From Pogonophryne albipinna (lineage: Eukaryota > Chordata > Actinopteri > Perciformes > Artedidraconidae), in NCBI GenBank assembly GCA_028583405.1, contig CM053247.1, forward strand, positions 14,554,777 through 14,618,776: 64,000 nt of DNA, given 5' to 3'. This document shows positions 14,400 to 26,159 of this stretch, in pieces. Under the pieces are notes generated by a model. That model was not told the DNA's origin. It saw only the letters and a list, made by a program, of their open reading frames with translations, and did not search any database. Each line of letters begins with the position of its first letter. The stretch's first letter is position 1. The translations under genes and the position numbers were made by a program.

Positions 14400-15494
14400 C
14401 AGGTTAACCTCTGAATTGTAGTGGAGTAGAATTACAAAGTAACAATGAGCTGTCATGTGGGTATACATTAATGCTGCCCATTATGGACACAAGCGATTTT
14501 CACCCATTTAGTAATTACATGTTTTAAATGTGTACACACCAATGTGTTTCCTATCCCATAAACCTCCAGGGCTGTACACAGTTTAATACTGTCAACTTCT
14601 AATTTTGGGAAAAACGAAAACGTCTTTTAAAACTACAATTCCCAGTAGAGACGTGCCATAGAGAACATGTTGCGAAACACAATAGCCAGCATGTGTAGTT
14701 CTGGGGGGGCGTTCGAGTCCAGTTTTGAATAGTCTGCCGTGGTTTCGTTCCATTTCAAAGAACTTGACGCTCGGCGTAACCTTGGCGAACTGCCACTCCA
14801 ACATCCAATCCCAGAGCTTGAAGATTAATCACGGGGTTTGTCAACGGGATTGTAGTCCCAAACGATAGCTGGGGATTATGGGTAGTGTAGTGTCGGCCAT
14901 CCTAAACAGAATTTTTTTTCGGATATCGTATCGCATTAACAACACCACATCTGGCGTCACAGAGATCTTCTGTTACTGTCCTTTCTTCTTAGAGGAAGTA
15001 CAGAAACACGTAACTCTGGATTTGTTTTAATGTCTGAGGTGCAATAAACGACACAGCAGCTTTTTGGCATGTTAAAACTATTATTTTCTGCCTCGCTCAT
15101 GAGAGTAACAGCTGGAGAAATTACAGCCTCGCCTACTGATTTCAAATGTGTGCTCTAAAATGATATTCATAAATGACTATTATCATTATTATAAGCAAGA
15201 CAATAAATGGTAAAGATATGTAGAAAATAAACGTATTTAAGATATGTTCATAAGAAACGTAACGTGGGAGAAAATATGTTTCTAGAAGATATGTAGAAAA
15301 TAAACGTATTTGAGATACGTTCATAACGAACGTAACGTGGGAGAAAATATGTTTCTAGAAGATATGTAGAAAATAAACGTATTTAAGATACGTTCATAAC
15401 GAACATAACGTGGGAGAAAATACGTTTCTGGCTAAACGTAATTGAGAATGCAGTTTAGTTCTGTGGGAACGTAATTTTTAGGAGACAGGGTTGG
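14400..15494 (-). mobile_element. THAP-exon element, copy D (inverted)
   Basis: Reverse-complement copy of the same element, ending GGAGACAGGGTTGG at 15494. Its outer part has three tandem copies of the roughly 90-bp ACGTTTATTTTCTAC-type unit, more than any other copy. The ACTACAATTCCCAG motif is on the plus strand at 14632-14645. The inner boundary is near 14400, where homology to copy A stops within GGTTAACCT. Confidence 0.85.
14957..15100 (-). pseudogene. Truncated THAP exon (copy D)
   Basis: Same frame as copy A with MPKSCCVVYC and a Ser-Asp variant after CT. It stops at TGA in place of the conserved Trp, as in copies A and B. The domain is incomplete. Confidence 0.7.
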
Positions 15495-16008
15495 AATCAT
15501 TCCTCTGTTACAAATCACAGAAAGCTTGTGTTCCATTTGTACCCAGGGTGTTAGGACTGTTTTGCATCTAAAGCAAAGAAGAAGGCTGCAAATTAATCAA
15601 AGAAAAGACAATAAAAATCGACTTCCCTAAACAAACAAATTACTTGATGTATAACAGTGACATTTCCCTAGTTGCAGAGAAGCGTGTCTGAAAGGCAACA
15701 AACCATAGAAGCTGACAGTCAGGCCTCCACTGGTATAATAAATAACTACAAATCATGCTGATGAGCATGAGGGAGCAGGGAGACAGTGGGTCGATACGGG
15801 GAGGGAAAGATTCATCTGAATAAACCAAATCAATCAAATATTCATAAAGTATTTTGTGCACCTTGTCAAGCGCAAATGACACTGGAGCAGAACAAGAAAG
15901 CCTTGTGGGAGAAAACACCCCCCACTGCTAAGCAACAGAACAAATCAGAGACAGGAGAGCAGGCTGGATGTCACATCAAAGATGGGGTCGTACTGTTCTC
16001 CACTCACT
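15495..16008. other. Gene-free spacer
   Basis: No gene recognised. The remaining 3' end of the dnah2-like pseudogene would be expected here or further left, but I could not find it. Confidence 0.4.
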
Positions 16009-16118
16009 CCTCTATTATCCTCTTGGCCCTGTCCCTGTCCAGAGAGAGAGGATGGAAGTGCTGCAGCAGGGCCCCTGTGGGGTCCACCGCGGGAACCAGG
16101 ACACGGATCAGAGGAGTC
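16009..16118 (-). pseudogene. dnah2: dnah2-like pseudogene exon, C-terminal domain
   Basis: The minus strand has a very good acceptor (pyrimidine run, CTGTCAG) before GACTCCTC at 16118. The frame then reads VLVPAVDPTGALLQ followed directly by HFHPLSL and AKRIIEE. In dynein heavy chains this is the LSPGVDPTxALLQ segment, followed by about nine residues and then FHxLSLGQGQ. The nine-residue stretch and one GQGQ-type segment are altered or missing, and a shift separates the DSS start from the VDPT frame. The donor has lost a base (GAGTGAGT where GAG-GTGAGT is expected). The bases are clearly exon-derived but no longer code. Confidence 0.7.
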
Positions 16119-17417
16119 CTGACAGAGAGAGTGGAGACAGCAAAGATGGAAAAATAGATGAGCCAACAAGATGTAACTCACTTCACACCTAATAGCAACC
16201 CTGTGGTGGGCTTTGTACAATTCAACGTTTTTAGTCACAATCAAACAGAATTAGACAACCATTTGCTCTCAAGTTAAAATGACAACACCATTGCGGCATT
16301 GCCTCCGTCTCTGCAGGCCATTTCAAATAGGCTGGACTGTGGGTGGGCTCAGTGAGACAGGCAGAGGCACAGAGGAATGGGCAGCCACATGGAGAAAGAA
16401 GAAGAGGAAGAGATAGAGATGGATGGGATAACAGCTGACACTCACTTTTTAGCTGTCACTCAGAGCAGCAGAGAGCGATAACAATAAACGATGAAGCGGT
16501 GACGCGGAAGGAGATGCCGTACTGATGCTCTCAACATCTTATGCACCTTAATACAGATAATTATCTCATTCATCTAGGAGGAGGAGCAATGGTGAGGAAG
16601 AGTACAGATCAGTGATTCAGGGGAAACATTCAGGGGTAAAGCAAGAGAGGGCAGGTGAGATATGAATGAGAAGTAATGCAGTGGAAGAGGCAGAGAGTAC
16701 GTAATGATGGGAGGGTATTTAGAGAGGGAAATATGTAAGAAAGTATGGCTTATTTTAGGTTTTTATAAAGAAAACTTTATCAAAGTCGCAAATCATGAAT
16801 CATGACATAATTAACTGAGCTAAATAAACACTAGATTCTAAGCTGAGGGGAAAATAAATCTTGGCAGCAGCGAAGAACCTCCTGTGATCATATTAATATT
16901 GAGCTCAACTTTGTCAAATCTAATTCCCACTGATGGAATAAAGCAAGTGAAGTGAGTGACAGATATCCACAAACCCACACACTCCCTTGCTCTCTTCTCT
17001 CCTCAGTGATCAGCCATGAATAGATCCTCGGCTGTCAGAAAGAGCAGAGGAGTATTCAACATCACCGAGGTATAATACGTACACGCTGGCAGGGGGACTG
17101 TTGTGTTCATCAAATACAAAAAGCATACAGCTGTTCTCAATTGTCAAGCAAAAACCTTGAAACTTTCCAGTACACTGCAGGAAAGGCAGAAACTCGCACA
17201 CACCTGCCCTCACACATGACTTTCTGTTTATTGTTGCTGGTGGGTAGAAAATAATTTGTTGCAGCAGTAAAAAACATCTCATACAAACCTGGTGGTAAAG
17301 GAAACGTTTTTAGAGGGTTCTGTTTGAGGAACAATTGCAGCTTATTGTTAATCTGAACTGTTTTATAACCAGCTATCTGACCTGATGCAGTTAACCAGTA
17401 AGTATAAGGCTTGTCCA
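16119..17417. other. Former intron, nothing recognised
   Basis: Unique sequence between the C-terminal dynein exon and a MITE. No exon with both a splice signal and a recognisable motif was found. Confidence 0.4.
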
Positions 17418-17819
17418 TTAAAGAGGCCCTGTTATGCTTTTGTCCCGTTCCTGTGCTGTGTTATATACCTTTTTGTAAATGGTCTGCAAAGGCTACAATC
17501 CCAACGTTCTTGCTAGAGGGAGTTTCTCCATGCCTGAACACCTCGATTGGACTCCTTTGTTTACTTTCGTAACAAAGTGACATCACTGTGTGACACTCAG
17601 GCTAGCGCCAAATACATTGTTTGTGATAGTCTAAGGATAGGGACATCTCTAAGCGGTTGACCAATCAAATTAGAGCCGGTCAGCTAACCAATCAGAGCAG
17701 ACTGGGCGGGTGCCAAAATAAAGACCTTTTCGAACATTAAAGCTTGTAAACATGTCACAGTAGAGAGGCACAACATACAATTATGAAACCTGAATATTAG
17801 CATAAAATAGCCCCTTTAA
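17418..17819. mobile_element. TTAA-flanked MITE 1
   Basis: The left end is TTAAAGAGGCCCTGTTATGC. The reverse complement of the right end is TTAAAGGGGCTATTTTATGC. With TTAA taken as the duplicated target, about 17 bp of imperfect terminal inverted repeat remain. The 402-bp length and lack of coding fit a non-autonomous element. TTAA targets are typical of piggyBac. Confidence 0.7.
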
Positions 17820-19864
17820 GAAATGGCAAGGATAGTAAGTTACGGGAAAAGTAACATTCTTGGGACTCACTTTGGAAAAAAACACAAGCATAACTTTTAC
17901 ACAGTTCTACATTTCAAATCACAGTGGAAAGCCTTTAGGGCATCATTTGTTCCAAGCCTTTGAAAATAAAATGTTTGTCCTGTTGAATTATCTCAAATCA
18001 AAAAGGATAAAAACAAGATGTTTGTGCGAGTTCTGTCATCCTTAGAGGAAGAAGCTGGACTCATTCATGTGGAGTTAACACGCATCTGGAAGCTGAAGAG
18101 CAACTTTTGGACCTCAAAAAATCCACGGCACGTGTACCTGTGAAGAATAGCCCACACAACAAGTGTTACTCACAGTGAAGCGAAAGAAAGATGTATTCTA
18201 TGAAACGATAAGGAGTCGTAACATGGATCTGTGTGGATTACACGTTAAACACTATTAGACATAAACCCCACATGTCTCTGTTAGTATTTTCCTCTCATCT
18301 TGTATTTTTTACATGAATAACTGTTTGATTTTACATCTCCAAGCCATCAAGAATGATTTACATAAAAAAGCACTCTTTGGTTAAACTGCTCGCAACCCAT
18401 TGCCATATGTGATAAGTAATGACGGATCTGAATGATCTGTTACTGTAAAGGCATATTATCTTGTGTTTTAAGATCAAAACATGCACGTTTATCTCCACAG
18501 TTCTGTGGTTATATCTTATTGTATTTGATCACTTTTATTTTATCCCTACAGAGTCTATAATTGTATGTAAAATGTCCACTTTTTTCAACATAATGCATGC
18601 AAACATGAGGCTGCACTTTGTTAAGTTACATTTTCAACAAAAAAAGTTTTATGGCTAATATTACTGCATCATTTGTATTACTTTTTTCCTGTCATTACAA
18701 AAAATCTCAGCTCAATCAAACAATGTCATTGTGCGACAAACTTAATACACAATAAATAGTATAATATTAAAAAACCCAAATCCAAGGCAAATCAAATCCA
18801 GGGTTTAGGCAAAAAGTCATATTACTGATTCTGATACTACTGTGTCCTGTAGTCCTCCATAGTGTGTACTTTGGTTTGTTCATTAGTACTGCCTAAGGTC
18901 TAATCATGGTGCTCTATGTACATGCAAGTTCATAGTGACAGTGCCAAAGCTGGTCCTGTAATGTTAAGAAGATGCTGACAGTTTGATCCCAGCAGAGAGC
19001 TTAGGAGAGGTTGAGTGGGGGGAAAGGAAGAAAGGTAGAAAGGCAGGTAAAGGGAACAAAAGGGAGGCCGCTAATGGTTTGGAGGACTGAGGAATAAAAC
19101 ATTTATAGGGTAAAATAAGGTTCCCTTAGTCCATCCGTCAGCATGCTGCAGTGGAAATGAGTCTTTGCCCCAGCCTGCTCTCCACCTCCACACTGCTTCA
19201 CCCAGCTGTTCAGAAGAGTGATTCTCTTCTGAATATTTGCCCTTCATTCTACAGTCAATATTTCCTACTTGTTTTATGTAAGTCTTTGTAACAATTTACA
19301 AGGAAAGTGAGTTTGAGGAATGTATAGTGAAGTGCACCATTCTGTATCGGTTTAGCATGTGAGTCTGAATTTGTCACAGCATGTTCTTAGAAATGCTTCA
19401 AACGTTTACTGATCCTCGCTCAGCTCTTTGTCTCTGTCCTTGTCTTTTGCAACTACTTTTCTACTGACCTCAGCACTCCTTTTCATCTTCAATCAGTCCC
19501 CTTTCCCCACCTTTGACTTTCTTTCATCCCTCTTCCTTCCCCCATATTGCCTCCTGCCATGGCTCCTTGCCATCCCTCGCCCTCTCTCCTCCTTCACTTA
19601 TTTATCTTGTATTTCCTACTTTCCTTGCTCACCCCTTTACCCCTTCATCTTTTCCTTGGTTTCCTCAACAAAAAAGCACATGTACAAAACTATGCAGGAA
19701 ACCCTATATATATCATGAGAAGAAAAAAAAGCAATACATCCATAATCTAAATGCAATACACATATTACATCATTCTTTTATTGTTAAAGAGTTAAAGTAT
19801 TTATAAACTAACATGCTGACATTTCTTATTTAAAAAGTTAGTTTTATTTAACTAACCATAAATG
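17820..19864. other. Former intron, nothing recognised
   Basis: AT-rich sequence with a pyrimidine-rich tract near 19430-19660 that generates overlapping open frames. None has coding character. Confidence 0.4.
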
Positions 19865-20063
19865 TGGCGGCTGTGGCTCAGTGGATAGAGTGCTGGACTT
19901 TGAATCAGGGGATAGCAAGTTTGAGTCCCACTGCAGTCAGCATGTCGTTGTGTCCCTGAGACACTTCACCCCAAATTGCTCCTGTAGGGATTGTCCACAG
20001 TACTGAGTATGTTAGTCACTTTGGATAAAGGCGTCTAACAAATGACATGTCATGTAATGTAAT
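19865..20063 (+). mobile_element. tRNA-derived SINE
   Basis: The head has an A box (GTGGCTCAGTGGATAGAGTG) and a B box (AGTTTGAGTCCC) at tRNA spacing. A SINE body follows, then the 3' tail TTGGATAAAGGCGTCTAACA and (ATGT)-rich bases. That tail is a known teleost LINE-derived end used for retrotransposition by partner LINEs. It is not a functional tRNA gene. Confidence 0.85.
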
Positions 20064-20349
20064 GTTGCAGACAAGGATTGGACATTATGCCCCCTAGTCT
20101 CTTCATTTTTCTTATTAAAATTAAATACATTTCATGTCAGATACTAACTTATTTTGCACTTTTTTTATTTAAATTGTCTTCTACTTATCCTCCACTTATT
20201 TTTCTTGCTGGTCTATAACAACAAATTCTTGCAGCTTTCCATTTCTTATTCCTTCAACTGTCTCTTGCTCTACTCGTCTTCTTTACAACATTTTCTAAAC
20301 TGATCCTTTCCCTATCCCTTTACTCAAATGTACAGTATACTCCTTCCAT

Positions 20350-20446
20350 CCTCACACCTCGCCTCTCTGGTAGCAAGTTGATCTTCACTTTGGTGCAAAT
20401 GTAATTTCCAAGCTGCCGCGACACCTCAGCGTGAGCCAGCCTACTG
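20350..20446 (-). pseudogene. dnah2: dnah2-like pseudogene exon, AAA6 region
   Basis: Reading the minus strand from 20427, the frame gives EVSRQLGNYICTKVKINLLPE. This follows the dynein pattern EV-x(6)-F-x-FYITTKLxNPHYxPE, with one residue missing before Tyr and Pro-His lost. A GTAG acceptor-like site lies just upstream. Exon limits are approximate. Its place between the islands at 23.2 kb and 16.1 kb fits the order of the protein. Confidence 0.45.
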
Positions 20447-22467
20447 CCAGCTACGTACAAAGCCATCAAATGTCAAATATATGTCAAGCGAAAAAAAGCG
20501 TATTACTACTACGCTTTCTTTATTTTAAAAAGAAAAGTCAAGTATATCGTGTTTCCAATAATCAATGCTGACGTGAAGCACAGCAGGGTTTGCCTCTGTG
20601 GAGTTTGTTCATCCTAATAATCATGTTTTTAAAAATTGAATTCTACTCCTACTACTCTTAGCCCCATAAGGGGGTATATGGATGAACAAAGGGGCAGAAA
20701 GTGGTATTGATTATTGTCAGGTCAAAAGGAACAGACGAATCAGCTATTAAGATAAATACGGCACTCTGAAACGCTGCAGTCTCAATCTATATCTGCCACC
20801 ACTCAATTGTCCCTAAATGTCACGCTGTGGCTACATTGTGAGCTGGCAGCTGAATGAAGGATTCATTCATTCATGCAATGAAGCAGAGCATTGACCTAGA
20901 GAGAGGGAGAGACAGAATGAAAGGTCAGAGAGACCAACAGACCGTCTGAATGGCACATGCTGGGAAGAAATTGGCCAGAGAAAAGACAGTAAGGCTGTGT
21001 GGAGATGAAGGACATTGTGACGACAGGACGATTAGAAGAACGATGACCTAAAGATCAGGATGGAAGAATGGCCTACTCTCTCACTTTGTCCTATCACACT
21101 CTTCTTTTGATAGTGCATACACCTTTGCAGCCTCAAAAGACACAATTACCACCTAAAGAAGTTCACAGTACGTTGGAGTCACTTTGTTGACACAATGAAA
21201 CAGAGACAACAGCTAAATGTGTATTTTTCCACTGTGTGTAAAGCATCAAAACCCAAATCCATTTTTTAACTATCATTTTAATAATAATTGTATTCTTTAT
21301 AATTTGAGGCTACATTTACTAATGTTTGTTTTCCTGATACAAGAGTGTTTTTTTGTACATTTTTGTTACCATAGCACTAAAAACAATTTTACATTTTGAC
21401 AGGGTATTCCAATGTTTTATTTTGGCAGCCTGATGACTTTTCCTGACATTTAGTTCAAAAGGTCTTAAAAGTGCCTTTAAAGTGTAAAATAAAGAATCTT
21501 TAATGCATTAGGACATGTATCGATTCGATTGCTCTATAAGATTATTGCTGAAATAAACTGCTCCATTTTAATTCAACTACAGACTTAACAAGAAGACATG
21601 AAAAGGCTTTACAGACCATACACACACACGCATATGAAAAGATTTAAATGTAGAAATACTTTAGAGGAAAAGGGAGAGCAGAAGTCACAGTCGTTTTTAG
21701 AAAACAGGAAGGATATAGCTCCTGAAAACATTCTTTGTAGCTTTCTCTGGCTTTCAACTCCTGATGGCTTTATCTGACATCCAGTCAAAGTAAATACCTT
21801 CAAATATCACCAGCCGTCGTCAAATGTGACCATAATGCACTTTACTGCCATGCTTCAGTTGATAACAGCTAAAGACAGTCTGGTTTCCATTATAAATGTC
21901 TGTACATGGGCTCAGGTTCATGTCTGGCAACATTACTTTCCTTAACCTGCTAATGTTGGAGGCTAAACTGCTTCACAGAGAGAAAGCCCGGTGAAAAAAG
22001 AACATGGGAGGTAACCAGTGGAAGAGGCTACATTGGATATAGCCTGGAATGGTAAGCGGAGGTGGGGTGGTGCCCCTCTGATCCAACAGATTGAAGCTGC
22101 AGCAGTTCCCTCTTCCTGCACAAAGCTTTCTGGAAAAACACTCAACTGCTCCAAGTTTTTTTTCTATGTGTTGCTCCCCATTGGCTCATACTGGGAATCA
22201 AACTGCTATGGGTTGTTAAATACCAAATGGAGCAAATAAAATGCGAAGCCACTTTTAAAGGTGGTAACAAATGCATAGGGAGTCAAAGGAACTATTCCAC
22301 CAGAGGGGACACCATTTGAGTTCTCATGAAAAAGAGGGAAAGTGCGGCTTCGGTTTGACTGCAATGTAACACAAAGCACACACTGTCCCTAAGAAAGGGA
22401 TTTGTACAAATAGATTGTAGTCCATGTCCTCATCTTAAAACAACCCTGCATTTCCTATGGGGGAAAC
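20447..22467. other. Former intron, nothing recognised
   Basis: No gene, SINE or MITE recognised. Short open frames lack domain character. Confidence 0.4.
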
Positions 22468-23112
22468 TTAAAGGGGACCTGTCATGCAAAATGCACTTTT
22501 TGATGTCTTTTATACATAAATATGTATCCCCGGTGCGTCGGGGAACTCACGCAGCGTCAGAAGATGAGCGGATACAGATTTGCTGCCGATATGACGTCAA
22601 ATCGGCAGCGGACCCACAGAAAGTTGCTATCAGACACAATGCCTGACGTGTTTTGGACGTAATCTCGTCTTTGTTTACATTAGCAAACCTCACTAACACT
22701 CAGAGCTAACCTGTACTGTAGAGCACATATGTTTAAAAAGCAGGAAATGAAAAAAGGAACTCACCTTGTGATAAACCCACAAGAGAAAAAGCATTTGAGC
22801 TCCATACTATTTCAGAAATAATCTTTGATGTGGTTTGGAACAGGATGGCGTTTTATCACAGCAGAATTTAACTTTATCTCTCTGAATTCTGATCAGGCAT
22901 TAGCTCCTCCTCGTCTTTTTTTTTTTTCAAGCTAAGGACCCAAAATCCGCATTTCTCTAACAGGGCTGCAAAAGAGGGGTATGAGCAGTATGAGGCATGG
23001 CTACAATGGGGGATCTGTTTGGTATTTGAAGCAAAAAACTTCACAGACATGTTTTGTATAGGTATGGCCCTACAATATATTTTTCCAATATAGCATGATA
23101 GGTCCACTTTAA
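22468..23112. mobile_element. TTAA-flanked MITE 2
   Basis: The left end is TTAAAGGGGACCTGTCATGC. The reverse complement of the right end is TTAAAGTGGACCTATCATGC, so terminal repeats match at all but two positions. It is 645 bp and non-coding, with TTAA at both ends. It appears related in its termini to MITE 1. Confidence 0.8.
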
Positions 23113-23213
23113 ATGTCCATGATATTGCTCCCTAAAATGACATTTTCATCAGTATAGACAGAACATTTGAGATGGATTTGCTTTATTAGCCAATTGGGTA
23201 AGCAAAGACTTAC

Positions 23214-23267
23214 TGCTTTCATCTCCACTGCAGGGCTGGTTCTTAAGGGGCGCCATCAGCTGACATC
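23214..23267 (-). pseudogene. dnah2: dnah2-like pseudogene exon, post-AAA6
   Basis: A 54-bp island with textbook splice signals on the minus strand: TCTTTTTCAG before GATGTCAG and GTAAGT after GAAAGCA. Bases resemble the MSDYLRILExAIQFG segment of axonemal dyneins; the readable parts are MSA, MAPLKNQ and a final SG. The frame is broken after MS, so it would not translate. Assignment rests mainly on position and splice sites. Confidence 0.4.
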
Positions 23268-23758
23268 CTGAAAAAGATAAAAATATAATGCATACACGAT
23301 GTAGATCTAAAAAAAGAAAAGATACCCAAGAGTAGCACATTCATTCAATACAAAAAAATACAAACTCCACAGAGAAAAGCAAACGTGTAGTCCTCAAAGA
23401 AAAGAATGATCCTGACCAGAATGTACAGTTATTGCGACATGGGTAAGCTTTAATCAAAAGTATTTTTAAATAAACCCTAATGGGTTAAAATGTTTTGTTC
23501 ACTTCCTCTCTGTTATCTTCTCCTGCTCTGAGGACAGAATATTAGAGCATATTTGAAGGACACATTAAGTTGAGCTGCTGTATCTCTGTTTGCTCATCTG
23601 ATAACTGTTTGAGTCATTTTGTTGGCAACACATGCAGGAAGTCTCTCACAGTTGACAATCTGTTTACTTTGTTTTAAAGTGTCTTTGCTTAACTGTGCTC
23701 ACTGGACTGCAGCTAATGTCAGTCAATAGTCCTTTAATGACAACCTTACTGTACTGAC

Positions 23759-23874
23759 CGGTGACCCAGTAGAGGATGTGTTGGAGGGCATGCCCTGATG
23801 CTGCAGCCCACTGCTCACCACCATCACCTCAGACAGGAGCCTGATCCCTGGGGAACACCTTGGCTTTAATGCAC
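23759..23874 (-). pseudogene. dnah2: dnah2-like pseudogene exon, AAA6 start
   Basis: An excellent acceptor (TGCCCTCTCCTCAG) precedes GTGCATTAAAG. The bases then follow the dynein pattern GLPSDAFSTENGVMVTRG: readable residues are VFPRDQAPV, a TGA in frame, then VMVVSS after a shift. A GTCAGT donor-like site ends the island. A stop and at least one indel make it non-coding. Confidence 0.5.
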
Positions 23875-25054
23875 CTGAGGAGAGGGCAGATGGCAGTTAC
23901 ATAGGTGTCTGGATGTGTGTGTTTTCTACAGTATATCCTTTGAAAACATATTTTAGCTTATCATCTTGAGACAAAATCCAACATATAATGTCATTGTCAG
24001 CAATTATTAACATTTGAATGATGTTTACACCACACATAGGCCAAACAGACCAGGTAAAGTTCAAATATTTTCTCATTTTAAACAAGTATTGGTTTCATTT
24101 TTTTCTACTCTTAGGAATGTTTCCTTATTTAGTGACCTTGCTCTCCAAATCACCCTACTGCTTTGTGTCGTTTGCCTTCTATCTGAATTTTAAAATGTAG
24201 CTTAGTGAGTTTTCACCTGTACGCCAGTAAACTTTTTATTATGCTTTACAGTACTTGAGAAACATGTTTTTCACATAACGCATCTCTTCTTTTGTAAGCA
24301 TCTAAATACAAAAACGTGATATTATTGTGAAAGTGTGACTTTGAATGTCTTTAGGAAACTTTCAGCTGCTGTAATCCTCTTAGATAAGTGAACAAATAAA
24401 TATATATTGTCAAATGAAAATAAGTTTGGTTTCAACCCACAGGCAAGGGTAAGGACATTTAAAAACTCAAAAGCATAGGTGTCAAACACGGGCAAAACAG
24501 GACAAAGATGTCAGAGAAAATTGTGTACAGAGGAAGTGATGAAGAGTGTCTGGAGGGCTTCTGTCTTTCATAAACTGATAGATATGTTTCTGAATGAAAA
24601 TTGGTACTTGGACAGATTTCATATTAGCAACAATATTCCAAAGCTCAACTCACATCCTCAACTTTTGAACCTTTCCATTTATCAACACATTTCTCGGGTG
24701 AAGAGGAGTTCAATGAAAGCGGTCCCAATCTCAGCCAATCATTCAGATGACATTTTTGCTTCTCCTCCAACTGAGATAAAAGCCTTATTAATAATCATAA
24801 TCATAATTTGGCCATGCTATGCTAATGCGGAAGGCAAGAAATAAACCAGTTTGAAAATACTACAAATGATTCTTTAGGTTAGATGTAGATAGAGTAGTTG
24901 TACCTTTATCCTGTTTCTCTGTGACTGTATGCCATGTTTATTTTTAAGGCACTTTAGCCTCACTCCCTTCCTCCTCTCTGCCAGGTCCAAATGGCTGTCT
25001 CCCTGCATCTCTCCTTTAATTTCCTCCCTTATTCATCCCTCCATCATGCTGCAG
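23875..25054. other. Former intron, nothing recognised
   Basis: Should contain the stalk-to-AAA6 exons of a complete dynein gene, but none is recognisable. Confidence 0.4.
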
Positions 25055-25142
25055 TCTCTCTCCCAGCTGGCTCTTGGCCCTGGCCCAGGTGGGCTCTCTG
25101 CCCTGGAGAATCTCGATGGCCTGCATCACTGTCTCCTCAGCG
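25055..25142 (-). pseudogene. dnah2: dnah2-like pseudogene exon, distal stalk/AAA5
   Basis: After a C-run acceptor (CCCCAG) the minus-strand frame reads AEETVMQAIEILQGREPTWA and then KSQLGE. This is close to the segment that follows the microtubule-binding stalk in DNAH2-type chains (VMxAVMILxGxEPTWAxAKRQLGE). It is the best protein-level match among the islands. Beyond LGE the frame runs into unrelated residues and a stop, and no donor follows, so the exon's 3' half is lost. The 17-base G run on the plus strand is the expanded pyrimidine tract. Confidence 0.75.
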
Positions 25143-25540
25143 CTGGGGGGGGGGGGGGGGGGGGAGAGTTGATCAGAGGACAGAAAGTAGATGCATTGGA
25201 TGGCCACAGGGTATATTTCTTGTTGAGTCAGATTTGATTTTATACATCTTTGATCTGGAAAATAAAAGGCTAGACACCTAACACATTCTATTGGCCTTTA
25301 CATTTCGGCTAGACAGCCGGTTGGTCATGTTCCATCCATGATTTTATCAGTACATCTTCTGAATGTTAGTGTATGAATGCTATTTAGTATGATTTGACAA
25401 TGACTTATAGATTAGGCCTATCCCATGTTACAAATGTGACCTTATTAAAGCCCTATTTGAAAAGTTAGAGGAAGGCTCGTTTTTTTAAATGTGTCCTGCA
25501 GGGAACAAGAAAGTCAATAAATCTATCTTGTAGTTATTGT

Positions 25541-25700
25541 GATATTTCCTTCAAAACTGCAAATGTCATCATAACTGTGGTGCTGGAAGAGAAGTCAACG
25601 GGCACCGAAGTCAAAAGGATTGATAGCCTGGTGATCATGGATATCAAAACACAAAATGTCTCGGCAACCCCCAGAACAGTTGTTGAGATATTTGAGCTTG
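25541..25700. repeat. Teleost dispersed repeat fragment
   Basis: Contains GTGGTGCTGGAAGAGAAGTC, GATGATCATGG-like and CAGTTGTTGAGATATTTGAG segments that I recognise from a very abundant percomorph repeat. Its class is not clear to me. Confidence 0.55.
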
Positions 25701-25993
25701 GAAAAAGTTGGACATTCAGAATATTCTTACCTGTGATCCCTTTTTTATGAGCAGCACATGATAAGTTCTTTATACAATGCAATGACATATTTCTGTATAA
25801 CCTATACATACATACGATATTGTGTCTCCAAATGTGCCGTAAATGTCATGGGGTTATTTTAATATTTACTGTGTGTTTAAAAAAGTAGGACAACCAATTG
25901 TGGCAGAAGAACAAATTCAATGAGTCGTGACACCAACATATTTCACGTTATTGGTAGCATGTTGAGAATGTGAATATGCTATCCAAGGCTTAC

Positions 25994-26159
25994 CTTCTGC
26001 TGTAGGATGATGGACAAGTATTGGTCACACTCTCTCTGGATCTCCACCACATGCTTTTCTTCTCTACAGACATGGCCTCCACCTTCTCCTGTGTGACCCT
26101 GATCTTAAAGAGGCAGCAGCACAGCTCCATCACCAGCTCTCCCACCTCAGTGCATTTCT
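25994..26159 (-). pseudogene. dnah2: dnah2-like pseudogene exon, stalk coiled coil 1
   Basis: Bounded by an acceptor (GTCCTTCCAG) at 26160 and a perfect donor (AAG-GTAAGC) at 25993. The first part reads EVGELVMELCCCLFKIRVTQ and then EKVEAMSVE. After a frame change it reads HVVEIQRECDQYLSIILQQK. In DNAH2 these are consecutive (LFKIDETREKVxxMSVELEExKK, then ECEEYLxIIVQQK). About 14 bases have been lost between the two halves, which is not a multiple of three. The exon is therefore destroyed although both splice sites stand. Confidence 0.8.

Noticed and set aside
19428..19806. Three overlapping plus-strand frames of about 67-97 codons
   Set aside because: Pyrimidine-rich composition gives several open frames at once; none has coding features.
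19865..19940. tRNA gene from the A and B boxes
   Set aside because: The tRNA-like head continues into a SINE body with the LINE-derived GGATAAAGGCGTC tail and lacks a clean cloverleaf.
24479..24844. 121-codon plus-strand frame
   Set aside because: Low-complexity end (poly-Ile), no recognised domain, and it lies antisense within a former dynein intron.
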